DNA from: a virus
Strand: one strand, 5' to 3'
IMG/VR virus record: IMGVR_UViG_3300006620_000406
Span: 15,936 to 50,178 of that record
Length of the DNA: 34,243 nucleotides
Of the stretch, positions 1-7,957 are shown one piece after another. The stretch's first letter is position 1, and every line of letters starts with the position of its first letter. The notes beneath the pieces are model-generated. The model made no database searches and was not told where the DNA came from. It worked only from the letters and a program-made list of their open reading frames with translations. Both the position numbers and the translations under genes were made by a program.

Positions 1-1244
1 TTCATAAGATAGATACGTCCTGTTTCAGCACGTTCTTTTAACATTGCACTGAACAAGTCCATTGCTGGAATAGTTTTCTTTTTAATCTTAGGATTCTTTT
101 CTGCTAACTTATAAAGTCTTTCAAACTCTTGTTGGTCGCTATAGAATGCTTCGTATAGTCCTGGCACATCGTGTGGCGAAAAAAGACTTATATCGCTACC
201 GGCCAAAAACCTTTCGTACATTAATTTATTAAGTTGAATTGAATAATCTAACTTACGTACTCTGTTGTCCTCTGTACCTTTGTTATTTTTTAGTACAAGG
301 ATGTCTTCAATCTCTTTGTGCCACAATGGAAAATGGACAGTAGCACTACCACCACGTACACCATTCTGTGTACAACAACGTACAGTACTTTCAAACTTTT
401 TAAGGAAAGGAATAACACCTGTGTGTGCTACTTCTCCTCCTCTGATCTTTGAGTTGATGGCTCTAATTCTTCCACTATTAATTCCGATGCCTGCTCTTTG
501 GGCCGTGTAACGTCCAATAGCCATGTCACTACTAAAAATGGAATCGAGGCTATCATCACTATCAACAAGAACACAAGAAGCAAACTGGCGAACAGGAGTT
601 CGAACGCCTGCCATAACAGGGGTCGGTATGTTGATTTTAAAAAGCGAGGTCGCGTCATAGTATCTCCTTACGTAGTACATTCTTTCCGCTTTAGGATAAT
701 TTGCAAACAAAGTTGCCGCAATCATCATATACATGTGCTGAGGAGTTTCAAACAGTTGTCCACTGCTTCTATCTTGACACAGGTACTTGTCAACAATTTG
801 TCTTAGGCCTGCATACGTAAAGTTCTCATCACGGTTACGTTTAATGTATTTGTCTAATGTTAATATTTCTTCTTCTGAGTATTGTTCTAAGATGTCTGGA
901 TCGTAAACACCACGTTCGATGTTTTTCTTTATCATTTGCATAAGAGGAGCATTGTCGAATTCGCCGTAGACATCTTTGTATGTTGCGTACAATAATAAAC
1001 GTGCCGCCACATATTGATAGTTAGGATTTTCTAAACTAATCAAATCATTTGCAGACTTGATCATAATTTCTTGAATTTCGTCTGACGACATACCATCGTA
1101 AAACTGAATGTGTGAACTCATTTCTACTTGCGATGAACTAACGCCTGTTAATCCTTCACATGCAAATTCTACTACCTTGTGGATCTTGTTTACATCTAAT
1201 GGCTCGCTGGAACCATCACGCTTTTTTATGTTAATATTTGACAT
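1..1244 (-). CDS. nrdA: Ribonucleoside-diphosphate reductase class Ia, alpha subunit (N-terminal part)
   Basis: Reduces ribonucleoside diphosphates to deoxyribonucleotides in the cytoplasm, supplying dNTPs for phage replication. The gene runs off the left edge, so only about 414 N-terminal residues are visible. An N-terminal ATP-cone-like region (KRDGSSEPLDVNKIHKVVEF) is followed by the large-subunit core with RAGIGINSGRIRAINSKIRG, then STVRCCTQNGVRGGSATVHF and DYSIQLNKLMYERFLAGSDI, all typical of NrdA. The start at 1244 is supported by a GAGGAAG-type ribosome binding site. An ACTAAATATT late-promoter-like element lies upstream near 1280. T4-like phages normally carry nrdA with nrdB; the partner is not in this window. 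Confidence 0.95.
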   Translation of the reverse strand, partial: MSNINIKKRDGSSEPLDVNKIHKVVEFACEGLTGVSSSQVEMSSHIQFYDGMSSDEIQEIMIKSANDLISLENPNYQYVAARLLLYATYKDVYGEFDNAPLMQMIKKNIERGVYDPDILEQYSEEEILTLDKYIKRNRDENFTYAGLRQIVDKYLCQDRSSGQLFETPQHMYMMIAATLFANYPKAERMYYVRRYYDATSLFKINIPTPVMAGVRTPVRQFASCVLVDSDDSLDSIFSSDMAIGRYTAQRAGIGINSGRIRAINSKIRGGEVAHTGVIPFLKKFESTVRCCTQNGVRGGSATVHFPLWHKEIEDILVLKNNKGTEDNRVRKLDYSIQLNKLMYERFLAGSDISLFSPHDVPGLYEAFYSDQQEFERLYKLAEKNPKIKKKTIPAMDLFSAMLKERAETGRIYLM

Positions 1245-1283
1245 TCGACTTCCTCTTCTTTCTTACATTATGCAAAAAAATAT

Positions 1284-1712
1284 TTAGTGAAGAGCTGGCA
1301 TCGGATATACCTTTTGTGGTACCCAACTTCCTGGCGCTTCGTTATGTTGTATTATGCTTTTGCCCATAGGTTGTATAAAAAATTGTCCTATGGATAAGAG
1401 CATAAAGGTTTCCTGTTTTTCTACTTCCGTAATAATATGTATCTCAAAACGGTTCTTTGAAAACCGTTCAGTTAATTGTAAAGTATAGCATATTCCTAAA
1501 ATAATGCAAGTCTCTGTGTAACCATTTTCTTGAATAAGTTCCCAAGGGCCACGCCAAGTTTGATTATCCCATATGTTAATACTTTTGTTATGTACTACAG
1601 GCGCATGTGAATAGGCTTCTACAACGTCACGTAATGGATCTTTAGATGTCTCGAGTGTGTCTCGGAGTGCCTTCCATTTGATTAATCTATCCTCATATAC
1701 TTCTGAAAACAT
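1284..1712 (-). CDS. Conserved T4-like marine phage protein, function unknown
   Basis: A 142-residue protein lacking signal peptide or membrane segments. Its pattern (MFSEVYEDRLIKWKALRDTL, later GPWELIQENGYTETCIILGI and a YTLQLTERF segment) resembles, from memory, a conserved hypothetical protein of T4-like cyanophages. It sits between nrdA and the tail fibre gene on the same strand. No catalytic motif is recognised. The coding call rests on length, uninterrupted frame, codon use like its neighbours and tight packing (11 nt from the next gene). Confidence 0.8.
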   Translation of the reverse strand: MFSEVYEDRLIKWKALRDTLETSKDPLRDVVEAYSHAPVVHNKSINIWDNQTWRGPWELIQENGYTETCIILGICYTLQLTERFSKNRFEIHIITEVEKQETFMLLSIGQFFIQPMGKSIIQHNEAPGSWVPQKVYPMPALH

Positions 1713-1723
1713 TATGTTACTAT

Positions 1724-3337
1724 TTAATTTTTAATTGATACTTTGTATGTAAAGTCGGCATTTTCACTAACCACGGTGTTCTTCATTCTAATTGCTAACG
1801 TGTCGTTAACAGTATCAGAATTGATATCAAATAGTTGTGCTTTTAACTCTAATTTGTCTGCTATTCCTGCATCTCCGTTAAAGTCATATGTGTCACTGTA
1901 TGTTACCGAGTCATTGGTTTTGTTAACAATAACTTCTAAACAACCTTGACGCATAGCATCTACTTGGTTACTCTTATATTGGTATTCAATAATGTATGTA
2001 CGAGTATAGTCACCTGGTAGCCTAAAGATAGTTTCAAATGCGTTTTGTTGAATTGTTTGTATCTTATTACTAAAACTATATCCTGAATGGATTGGTCCTT
2101 GTACTTCCGAAATGTAAGGTGTAGTTTGGAAAGCAGTATCTAACATAAGATCGTTTGTTCTGCTAAACCAATCGCCACAAGTCTTATTGCCTTCCTGTAC
2201 ACTATTAATAATAGTGTAAGCCGCCGCAGTACTTGTACCGCCGTTGTTACCTACATTTAAAAATTTGTTATTTGAACTTACATTGTATCTGCCTGTTTGG
2301 AAAATGATTGCATTTCTATCAATGTTACTAAATGTAGAACTTTCAAACAAGTTTCTTTGTGGTCCTGTTGATTGTCCTTGAGCACCTACGATTGTGTTCT
2401 CTCCAAACCATACTCCGTATGATAAAAGATCAAACAAACAATTTGTAAATGTGTTTTCATATACATCGTCGTCACTCTTAACACCGTGAGCAAAGCCATT
2501 AATCTTAACATCATCAAACAAGTTATTGAAACAACCAACAACTGTACTTAGGTTGTCCATGCTAACTCCGATACTTGCCGCAACAATACCTATGCCTGAT
2601 GTCCACGGTCCTTTTATCTGTAAGTTTTTAAACACACTGTTCTTACAACTTACAAGTTCAATACCTGTGAAACTTCCTAAGTTGTGTTGTAGTGTCATGC
2701 CTTCTAATGTAATGTCTTGTGCTTGTGTAAGTGATGTACTTGTACTATCATCAGCATAGTTGCCTGGTGTGCTGTTACTGTTCACTGTAGTAAAGATAGG
2801 ATAGTTGCCTGTCTGTATAATAAATGTTTTGTTTCTACCTGCACCTTTGATAGTTGCGTGTGGAGGTATCTTAATTGAATTTGAAATATTATATGTGCCT
2901 GCTTCTAAAACAAGTGTAACTCTACTTTGTGTTGTACCTTTTGAAGCAGTGTTAATAAACAACTGATCAATAGCACGTTGTAGTGTTGAAGTTTGATCTG
3001 AACCATCACCTATTCCACCGAAAGACTTAATGCTAACGATGTCATCTAATCTGCTTTGAAGTGTTCTTTTGATTGGTCCACTAACTGTTGCGCCAGTTTG
3101 GATTGTGCCATCTTGATAAGTGTATTGATCTGCAAGTGTAAAAAGGTTATCGTTTTCAGTTAATACTTTTGTATTACCTACTGCCGGTGATCCTTCACTA
3201 ACACTGCCGTTACCAATGTATAGTTCTTGCGAGTCTACTGCCCAGCCAAGTTCACCACCTGCAAGTTGAGGTATTCCTGAACCACTGTTTTTGCGTCCTC
3301 TACGTATTTGAATTCTTGATATTTGAACTACAGCCAC
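1724..3337 (-). CDS. Tail fibre/tailspike-like protein with beta-helix domain
   Basis: A 537-residue probable receptor-binding or adhesion protein. Residues about 1-60 (IQIRRGRKNSGSGIPQLAGG, then ELGWAVDSQELYIGNG) match the N-terminal module found in many phage tail fibres and in the major tropism determinant family. From about residue 100 (SIKSFGGIGDGSDQTSTLQR) it has the start typical of the pectate-lyase-like right-handed beta-helix fold, followed by repeated N/G/S-rich short strands. The start is GTG at 3337 with TAGGAG seven nt upstream, and a GATAAATA late-promoter-like element precedes it near 3365-3372. Whether the helix has enzymatic activity cannot be told from the sequence. Confidence 0.85.
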   Translation of the reverse strand: MAVVQISRIQIRRGRKNSGSGIPQLAGGELGWAVDSQELYIGNGSVSEGSPAVGNTKVLTENDNLFTLADQYTYQDGTIQTGATVSGPIKRTLQSRLDDIVSIKSFGGIGDGSDQTSTLQRAIDQLFINTASKGTTQSRVTLVLEAGTYNISNSIKIPPHATIKGAGRNKTFIIQTGNYPIFTTVNSNSTPGNYADDSTSTSLTQAQDITLEGMTLQHNLGSFTGIELVSCKNSVFKNLQIKGPWTSGIGIVAASIGVSMDNLSTVVGCFNNLFDDVKINGFAHGVKSDDDVYENTFTNCLFDLLSYGVWFGENTIVGAQGQSTGPQRNLFESSTFSNIDRNAIIFQTGRYNVSSNNKFLNVGNNGGTSTAAAYTIINSVQEGNKTCGDWFSRTNDLMLDTAFQTTPYISEVQGPIHSGYSFSNKIQTIQQNAFETIFRLPGDYTRTYIIEYQYKSNQVDAMRQGCLEVIVNKTNDSVTYSDTYDFNGDAGIADKLELKAQLFDINSDTVNDTLAIRMKNTVVSENADFTYKVSIKN

Positions 3338-3374
3338 TTACTAACTCCTAAATTGTTATTAGTATTTATCGACT

Positions 3375-4055
3375 TCAAGCGAACTTATCGTAGTACATAT
3401 ACACACGATCCCACCACTTTTGCTCCCACTCTGCAAAGTTTTCTGGTAATAAATCGAACTGTTGATACTGTAAGTCGCGACTGCACATGAATACGTGGCC
3501 TTCCTTAATATCTGTACCGTATATCTCGTTATGTGCTAAGGCATAGGCTACAAGTTGCAAATAGTAATCTTCTACCCATTCTGCTTTCTTAGGTTTATTA
3601 GTTTGTTTAAAGTCCATAATAGCAGGTTGTCCTTTGTATTGTCCTACAAGGTCTGTGGTTCCTGCATATATTTTAGGGTGAAACAAGTTAATCTCTGATC
3701 CCCATACTTCATCTACATGGGTCATTGCTTCTTCTTTAATTACTGTTGCCATTTTATGTGCCTGTTGGGCATATGGATTACTTCCTGGCTGTGGCCATTC
3801 TGCAAATTCAATATAATCCTCAAGGTACTTGTGCATACGTGTACCAACACCAGCCGCTTCTGTAACAATCTCTTTAGCCTTTTGTTCTCCTACACGTTTC
3901 TTCCATGCAATCAATCCTGACTTGTCTTTTGTTTTATCTAAGATTGTAGTAACACTTGCGACAGCATTACCATCTGGGCAGGCATACAAACGTTTACCGT
4001 CAACTGATTGTTTTTTGATTTCGCTATACTGATAGCGTTCTGTAATTAATGACAA
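3375..4055 (-). CDS. PD-(D/E)XK nuclease, RecB/Cas4-like exonuclease
   Basis: A 226-residue probable DNA exonuclease. Motifs in order: GVGTRMHKYLEDYIEF (the GxxxH element of RecB-type nucleases, about residues 70-85), YAGTTDLVGQYKGQ (catalytic Asp), AIMDFKQTNKPKK (the D-X-K element) and YLQLVAYALAHNEIYG (the Q-x-x-x-Y helix). This order is that of the RecB-like PD-(D/E)XK superfamily, and similar proteins occur in T4-like cyanophages. It abuts the 2OG oxygenase gene (2-nt gap) and is probably cotranscribed with it from the promoter at 4640-4668. It could act in host DNA degradation, recombination or end processing. Confidence 0.85.
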   Translation of the reverse strand: MSLITERYQYSEIKKQSVDGKRLYACPDGNAVASVTTILDKTKDKSGLIAWKKRVGEQKAKEIVTEAAGVGTRMHKYLEDYIEFAEWPQPGSNPYAQQAHKMATVIKEEAMTHVDEVWGSEINLFHPKIYAGTTDLVGQYKGQPAIMDFKQTNKPKKAEWVEDYYLQLVAYALAHNEIYGTDIKEGHVFMCSRDLQYQQFDLLPENFAEWEQKWWDRVYMYYDKFA

Positions 4056-4057
4056 AA

Positions 4058-4615
4058 TTATTTCCTTTTATATTCGATATCGTAGACCACAGTACGTCTA
4101 ATACTGTCGGTAGGATATACACCGTGCCACACTTTACCTTCAAGGCATACTATGCCTCCTTGTACACTTGGAAAGTGTTGTGGGTGTTGATATCCATTGG
4201 GTTCTGGCATAAGTGAAAAAAGCATACCGTTAAACTTATTCTTTGTATTATGATATATTGGAACATCATCTAAGTGTATAACGGCACTAAAAGTATTCTT
4301 ATTCATATCTCCTTGATGTACATGAAGTCCTTGGTACCCACCTTTTTGATAGTAGATGATCCACGACTCAATACATTTGAATTCGGTTATATTTTTAAAT
4401 GCAAGTTGCTGTTCAAGCCATAAAAAGAATCTATCTTGTATTCTTTGATAGTCTTGATTATCTTTTGGAATATAGATCTGCTCGCCATCTACGGTTGTAG
4501 TGCCAGTGCTTTCGTCATCTGCAATAATTTGATCAAATAATACTTCAAACTCTTTATACTGAGGATAACGAGAATGCCAAGTCCATTGATCTGCAACTTC
4601 TTTATAATTTTCCAT
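4058..4615 (-). CDS. 2OG-Fe(II) oxygenase family protein
   Basis: A 185-residue protein resembling the phage 2-oxoglutarate/Fe(II)-dependent oxygenases of the putative-2OG type. Visible signatures are YYQKGGYQGLHVHQGDMNKN (metal-binding HxH/HxxxD region), a VIHLDD strand, and the distal VWHGVYPTDSIRRTVVYDIE segment with the second metal His and the Arg that normally binds 2-oxoglutarate. The fold signs are good but the exact first ligand pair (HVH versus HxD) is unclear. It has its own sigma70-type promoter at 4640-4668, so it is probably made early. The substrate is unknown; related enzymes hydroxylate proteins or nucleobases. Confidence 0.75.
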   Translation of the reverse strand: MENYKEVADQWTWHSRYPQYKEFEVLFDQIIADDESTGTTTVDGEQIYIPKDNQDYQRIQDRFFLWLEQQLAFKNITEFKCIESWIIYYQKGGYQGLHVHQGDMNKNTFSAVIHLDDVPIYHNTKNKFNGMLFSLMPEPNGYQHPQHFPSVQGGIVCLEGKVWHGVYPTDSIRRTVVYDIEYKRK

Positions 4616-4639
4616 TACTTACCTTTAGTCGTAGCGTAC

Positions 4640-4668
4640 ATTATATAGTACTTACGTTAAAAAGTCAA
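4640..4668 (-). promoter_or_regulatory. Sigma70-type promoter (TTGACT-17-TATAAT) for the 4615-3375 gene pair
   Basis: On the minus strand TTGACT (4668-4663) is followed by a 17-bp spacer and a perfect TATAAT (4645-4640), about 25 bp before the ATG at 4615. The -35 box extends to TTGACTTTTT, the same form seen at the early operons of the right half of the window. Confidence 0.85.
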
Positions 4669-4687
4669 GTGTTTTTTTATAAGTGGA

Positions 4688-4987
4688 TTATTGCATTGCA
4701 TTGGCAGTAGCACTTTGAGCCATTTGGTCAACTGTGTCATCGCCTTGTGCAGGTTGTTGTGGTTCTTCGCCACCTTTGAGTGTTACGCCTTCAGGATCAA
4801 AACTTGCAACAAGTTCTTGTACTTTTGGATCCTGGTCGTAAACTGCTTTGAAAGTCTCTTGGTCATGTTGCTCACCGCCCATGTTGTCCATGTAACCGTT
4901 AAGTTTGTCCCAAGAGACTTTTTTAATTTCGTTTTTTACAAGTAAATTTAAGATTTTCGTTAGATTGGGTGAAGCAGACTCAATTAC
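4688..4987 (-). CDS. C-terminal extension ORF reached by -1 frameshift from the 5766-4984 gene
   Basis: This frame is open from the slippery site at 4987 to the stop at 4688 (99 sense codons) but has no ATG, GTG or TTG until an internal ATG at 4891 that lacks a Shine-Dalgarno sequence. The part before that ATG (VIESASPNLTKILNLLVKNE, then IKKVSWDKLNGYMDNMGG) is clearly protein-like and continues into FKAVYDQDPKVQELVASFDP. The simplest reading is a fusion of about 359 residues made by -1 frameshifting at the end of the upstream structural gene. The alternative is a separate 67-residue protein from 4891. Confidence 0.7.
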   Translation of the reverse strand, partial: VIESASPNLTKILNLLVKNEIKKVSWDKLNGYMDNMGGEQHDQETFKAVYDQDPKVQELVASFDPEGVTLKGGEEPQQPAQGDDTVDQMAQSATANAMQ

Positions 4988-5766
4988 TTTTTTTTTGAGT
5001 CAGCACCTCCAAGTATAGTACCAAGTCTACGTGAACGTTCTACACTCTCACGTGTTTCACGTCCTGCTTCTTCTTCGCCACCTGTTGCTGGCTCTGCCGC
5101 GGCAAACTCATCACCACCTTCTTCTGCTGGTGCTTCTGCTTCTGCTTCTGCGTCTACTGTTGGTTCCATTTCTGGATCTTCTGCTGGTGCTTCGTCGCCC
5201 ATTGTTTCTGGTGCACCCTCGCCTGTCAGTACGGCTACGCCGCCTGTTAATGCGTCACGTGTTGTTTCAAGTGTTGTGAATAATTGTTCTAATGCTGGCT
5301 TAACTGTTCCTATGAATGATTCAGATTGTTCACTGCCCATTTCATCTCTAATCTTGTCGCCTATTTCAAGCATTGATTCTGTTTGCATTTCTGCTGTGTC
5401 TTCCATCCAGCCTGTAACTCTATCAACCATGTCCTTTGCGGCCATAACAAGTGTTGCTTCTTCTTCAGCGCCTTCTGTGATTGCTTTGTCTGCTTCTACA
5501 TCGCCTTCTACAATATGTGCTCTTTCTTCAATTGCCTGGTTAATAACTTTAAGGAACATATTTTTCTTTTGGTAATCTTCGTTACCTACTGCATCAAATG
5601 ATTCGTTAGTTTCGATATCATGTAATGCTGTACGCAATTTGTTTCTTGCGTCCATTAATTGATCTGTTGAAAACTTATCTACGTCTACTGTTTGTCCGAA
5701 TCTTTTATCAAGGCTTTCGTTCAAGCTCTTTGCTGTGATCGGTTTATTAAATTCGTTAACTTTCAT
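4984..5766 (-). CDS. Probable virion structural protein, acidic C-terminal tail
   Basis: A 260-residue protein resembling, from memory, a conserved structural protein of T4-like marine phages (MKVNEFNKPITAKSLNESLD, then QLMDARNKLRTALHDIETNE). The N-terminal two thirds is helical and charged. Residues about 185-235 form a low-complexity Glu/Ala/Pro tail, followed by a basic RRLGTILGGADSKKK end. The start at 5766 has AAGGAA upstream, and GATAAATA elements overlap the end of the preceding gene. The last codons form an A9G run with a GGAGGT motif 11 nt upstream of the slippery heptamer, suggesting a frameshift extension into the 4688-4987 frame. Confidence 0.8.
   Translation of the reverse strand: MKVNEFNKPITAKSLNESLDKRFGQTVDVDKFSTDQLMDARNKLRTALHDIETNESFDAVGNEDYQKKNMFLKVINQAIEERAHIVEGDVEADKAITEGAEEEATLVMAAKDMVDRVTGWMEDTAEMQTESMLEIGDKIRDEMGSEQSESFIGTVKPALEQLFTTLETTRDALTGGVAVLTGEGAPETMGDEAPAEDPEMEPTVDAEAEAEAPAEEGGDEFAAAEPATGGEEEAGRETRESVERSRRLGTILGGADSKKK
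4987..5010 (-). promoter_or_regulatory. Predicted -1 ribosomal frameshift cassette (GGAGGT, 11 nt, A-AAA-AAG, stop)
   Basis: Read on the minus strand: GGAGGT (5010-5005), an 11-nt spacer, then the heptamer A AAA AAG (4993-4987) in the correct phase, directly before the zero-frame stop TAA (4986-4984). E. coli dnaX uses the same heptamer with a Shine-Dalgarno-like stimulator about 10 nt upstream. The -1 frame is open for 99 codons. GGAGGT is about 20 nt from any possible downstream start, too far for normal initiation. I did not identify a clear downstream stem-loop. Confidence 0.7.
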
Positions 5767-5788
5767 TGCTTGTTCCTTTTAACTATAT

Positions 5789-6220
5789 TTATTTATCAAA
5801 AAGATAGTTCTCAATTTGATCCCTGATACGCATACATTCGTCCATTGCTATTTCAAACCGCATTTGCGCCGAATCTGCACGTATTTCGTCCTTACTATGC
5901 TCTACAGTATACTTATAAAATATAGCATCGTTATAGTATTTACTCAATTTAGACTCTAAACGCTTAATATCAGATACGGAATGGTGTAACCCATGTGCTG
6001 TGCAATGTGCGATTGCAAGTGCAACAGTCTTAGACGGGGTAAAGATTACATGGGATTTGTCTACAAGATTGAATACATGGTACCCTTTACCGTTTCTACG
6101 CATGACAACGTTCTTTATGCGTATGCTATTACCCTTTTTATATGGTACGGGATACTCTGCCAGTTCGGCATCCATTATCTCGTTTAAGAGTTTAGTTATA
6201 TTAGGGTTTGTATGTTTCAT
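5789..6220 (-). CDS. Conserved marine phage protein, function unknown
   Basis: A 143-residue, mildly basic, soluble-looking protein (MKHTNPNITKLLNEIMDAEL; later SKTVALAIAHCTAHGLHHSV). It has no recognised catalytic motif, although a small His/Cys cluster (AHCTAHGLHH) is visible near the middle. It overlaps the upstream gene (6201-6419) by 20 nt, indicating translational coupling. Its stop region contains the GATAAATAAATATAG late-promoter-like sequence for the next gene. Similar unannotated proteins occur in T4-like marine phages; this is from memory. Confidence 0.75.
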   Translation of the reverse strand: MKHTNPNITKLLNEIMDAELAEYPVPYKKGNSIRIKNVVMRRNGKGYHVFNLVDKSHVIFTPSKTVALAIAHCTAHGLHHSVSDIKRLESKLSKYYNDAIFYKYTVEHSKDEIRADSAQMRFEIAMDECMRIRDQIENYLFDK

Positions 6221-6419
6221 TTGCCATAACCAGTATTCTACCGTTTTTAACTACTTTACTTACTAAAGCCTTTCTGATAAGAGATTCAATCACGAATTGC
6301 TCTCTTTCAGTATAAGCATGAATAGGAGTAACATCTTTTTTAGACATTTGGTTCAATACTTCTGATTCCTCATTGCTTAATGCTATTGTAAAACTCTGTA
6401 AAAGTTCGTTAATTTTCAT
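6201..6419 (-). CDS. Small conserved phage protein, function unknown
   Basis: A 72-residue protein beginning MKINELLQSFTIALSNEESE, with a C-terminal half (YTEREQFVIESLIRKALVSK) that looks like a helix-turn-helix-type helical pair followed by a beta-hairpin-like VVKNGRILVMAN. A small winged-helix DNA-binding role is possible but unproven. It lies in a run of minus-strand genes in the virion block, 3 nt after the gene at 6423 and overlapping the next gene. Confidence 0.7.
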   Translation of the reverse strand: MKINELLQSFTIALSNEESEVLNQMSKKDVTPIHAYTEREQFVIESLIRKALVSKVVKNGRILVMANETYKP

Positions 6420-6422
6420 TGG

Positions 6423-6956
6423 TTATCCAGTCGTCATTTGCTTGATAATTGGATCCAAATCTTTTTTAACATGAACTGTTTTTATTGGTTCGCCTGGTTT
6501 GGCTTTTGGATTTTTCAGTGTTATTTCATTGCCCTTAACACTGTCTATTTCAAAGTCTTGTTGTTTTCCTTGTGCATCTGGCATCGGAAGAGTACTTCCG
6601 GGTTTTAATATTGCCTGTGCCATCTTGTTAGCAACCATACCTTGTGCTTTATTCACTGCCTTTGTTGCAAGTTTCTGTGCGGCGCCTTTGGCACCTTGTG
6701 CGGCCATCTGTCCCATCTTCTTCCCTACTCTGCCAATGCCTTGAGCACCTGCCTTCGCAACTGCTTTGCCACCTTTAGCCGCCATCTTACCTACGGCTCC
6801 GGCACCTTTCATTGCTAACTTGCCTGCCGCTCCTGCGACTGCACCTAACATTGCTGGGATAGCCTCGTCAATCTGTTCTGGAGTGTAATGAGGATACTTC
6901 TTTGCAATAATTTCTCTTGCACGTTCTTCAGTAAGTTGAATCTCGTTGTATCTCAT
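6423..6956 (-). CDS. Ala/Gly/Lys-rich virion-type protein, possible internal head protein
   Basis: A 177-residue protein with three parts: an N-terminal helix MRYNEIQLTEERAREIIAKK; a central region (about residues 35-115) of Gly-Ala-Lys repeats, for example KGAGAVGKMAAKGGKAVAKA, resembling histone H1-like or membrane-active tracts; and a C-terminal small beta domain (QDFEIDSVKGNEITLKNPKA). The short N-terminal motif ending LTE fits the (L/I)xE cleavage pattern of T4 prohead protease targets. It abuts the two strongly basic genes upstream. A role in DNA packing or ejection is an inference. Confidence 0.7.
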   Translation of the reverse strand: MRYNEIQLTEERAREIIAKKYPHYTPEQIDEAIPAMLGAVAGAAGKLAMKGAGAVGKMAAKGGKAVAKAGAQGIGRVGKKMGQMAAQGAKGAAQKLATKAVNKAQGMVANKMAQAILKPGSTLPMPDAQGKQQDFEIDSVKGNEITLKNPKAKPGEPIKTVHVKKDLDPIIKQMTTG

Positions 6957-7285
6957 TATCTTGATCTCTTTCTACTTCTTGTTTTAGGTCTAATGTTTTT
7001 CAGGTTACGTCTGCCTGACCTGTTAATCCTTGCCAAGCGTTGTGACTGACCTCCTGCTCTTTTTCTACGTTGTGTTGCAATCTTCATCGCACTACCACGT
7101 CTTGCCTTTGCTCTCTTTATGTTAATCGAACTTTGTACCCTTTTAGGTTTGTTACAAGTTTCTGGCTTTGCAACAATACGTCCTTTACGTGAGCCTGTTG
7201 TACATCTGTATTTACGCACAATCTTACCGCCACGTCGGCCTGCAATTTGTAACGCTCCTTCTGTAATTATCTCACTAACAATCAT
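6956..7285 (-). CDS. Very basic phage protein (paralogue of the 7285-7611 product)
   Basis: A 109-residue protein dominated by Arg and Lys, with MIVSEIITEGALQIAGRRGG at the N-terminus, the core KIVRKYRCTTGSRKGRIVAK plus a nearby Cys, and an arginine-rich tail. Its core matches the upstream neighbour nearly residue for residue (RKYRCTTGxRKGRIV), so the two are tandem paralogues. From memory the family is conserved in T4-like cyanophages without a known function. IITE followed by G resembles a capsid-targeting sequence with a gp21-type cleavage site. It overlaps its neighbours by 1 nt on each side. Confidence 0.8.
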   Translation of the reverse strand: MIVSEIITEGALQIAGRRGGKIVRKYRCTTGSRKGRIVAKPETCNKPKRVQSSINIKRAKARRGSAMKIATQRRKRAGGQSQRLARINRSGRRNLKNIRPKTRSRKRSR

Positions 7286-7611
7286 TACTTTCTCTTCTTA
7301 ATTGCTATACGTTTGTTAGGCACTTTAAATCCTGCTCCAGACCTGTTCATAGTTCTTACTCTGATACTTGCTGGATTAGTACGTTTAGTTCTTCTTGCCT
7401 TACGTGCCATTCTTGCACCAAGTCTGGCTCTTGTTTTCTTCATGCGTATTTTTGCTTTGATATTTGGTGCGGCAAAGCACTGTCCTATCTGTGATACAAT
7501 ACGCCCTTTGCGATGTCCTGTGGTACAACGATACTTACGGACTACTTTCTTACCTGAACGAGCCCATATCTGTTTTTCTACAAGAGGTGCGATAATATCT
7601 TCTATTAACAT
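7285..7611 (-). CDS. Very basic phage protein (paralogue of the 6956-7285 product)
   Basis: A 108-residue protein (MLIEDIIAPLVEKQIWARSG, then KKVVRKYRCTTGHRKGRIVS) followed by a long Arg/Lys-rich region with MARKARRTKRTNPASIRVRT. One Cys lies in the core and one just after it (QIGQCF), so a small metal site is conceivable. The protein should bind nucleic acid by charge alone. Its position in the late virion block suggests a packaged internal protein. A CTAAATAC element (one mismatch to the late promoter) lies just upstream near 7620-7630. Confidence 0.8.
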   Translation of the reverse strand: MLIEDIIAPLVEKQIWARSGKKVVRKYRCTTGHRKGRIVSQIGQCFAAPNIKAKIRMKKTRARLGARMARKARRTKRTNPASIRVRTMNRSGAGFKVPNKRIAIKKRK

Positions 7612-7637
7612 AACACTTGTATTTAGTGTCTTAAGGA

Positions 7638-7874
7638 TTAGTTGAAGTTGATAAGGATAACGATTATTGTAGAAAGAAGACCTGCTACAATAGTTCCGGA
7701 AGCACCAACGATTACTTTGATCATAGATTTATTGCCGTTTTGTATGTCCGAATGGATATGTTCTACCTTTTCTTCGATCTTACCTAAACGACCTTCTAAG
7801 GATTTATATCTCTGTTCGCACAAATCTACGTGTGCTTCTAAATTTTCTTTTTCTAAACTTGTGGCTCTTGCCAT
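7638..7874 (-). CDS. Coiled-coil protein with C-terminal membrane anchor (XhlA-like topology)
   Basis: A 78-residue protein: residues 1-48 are a charged coiled coil (LEKENLEAHVDLCEQRYKSL, then EGRLGKIEEKVEHIHSDIQN) and residues about 52-76 a single hydrophobic segment (VIVGASGTIVAGLLSTIIVI). This topology is that of XhlA-type accessory lysis proteins and other small phage membrane proteins. The start at 7874 is preceded by GGAGAG, and a perfect late promoter TATAAATA lies at 7958-7965. A lysis-associated role is plausible but not shown by any specific motif. Confidence 0.75.
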   Translation of the reverse strand: MARATSLEKENLEAHVDLCEQRYKSLEGRLGKIEEKVEHIHSDIQNGNKSMIKVIVGASGTIVAGLLSTIIVILINFN

Positions 7875-7957
7875 CTGTTCTCTCCATTGCGTGTTTATCG
7901 TGCAAGGGGCCTATTATGTACCTAAATGAGATGTAATGTTTGCCTAAATTATAATAA

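Noticed and set aside
265-806. Open frames inside the nrdA region in other phases
   Set aside because: The minus-strand NrdA reading is unbroken and strongly conserved through this stretch.
4688-4891. Independent small gene from ATG 4891
   Set aside because: Not fully excluded, but the ATG lacks a ribosome binding site and the protein-like reading extends upstream to the slippery site.
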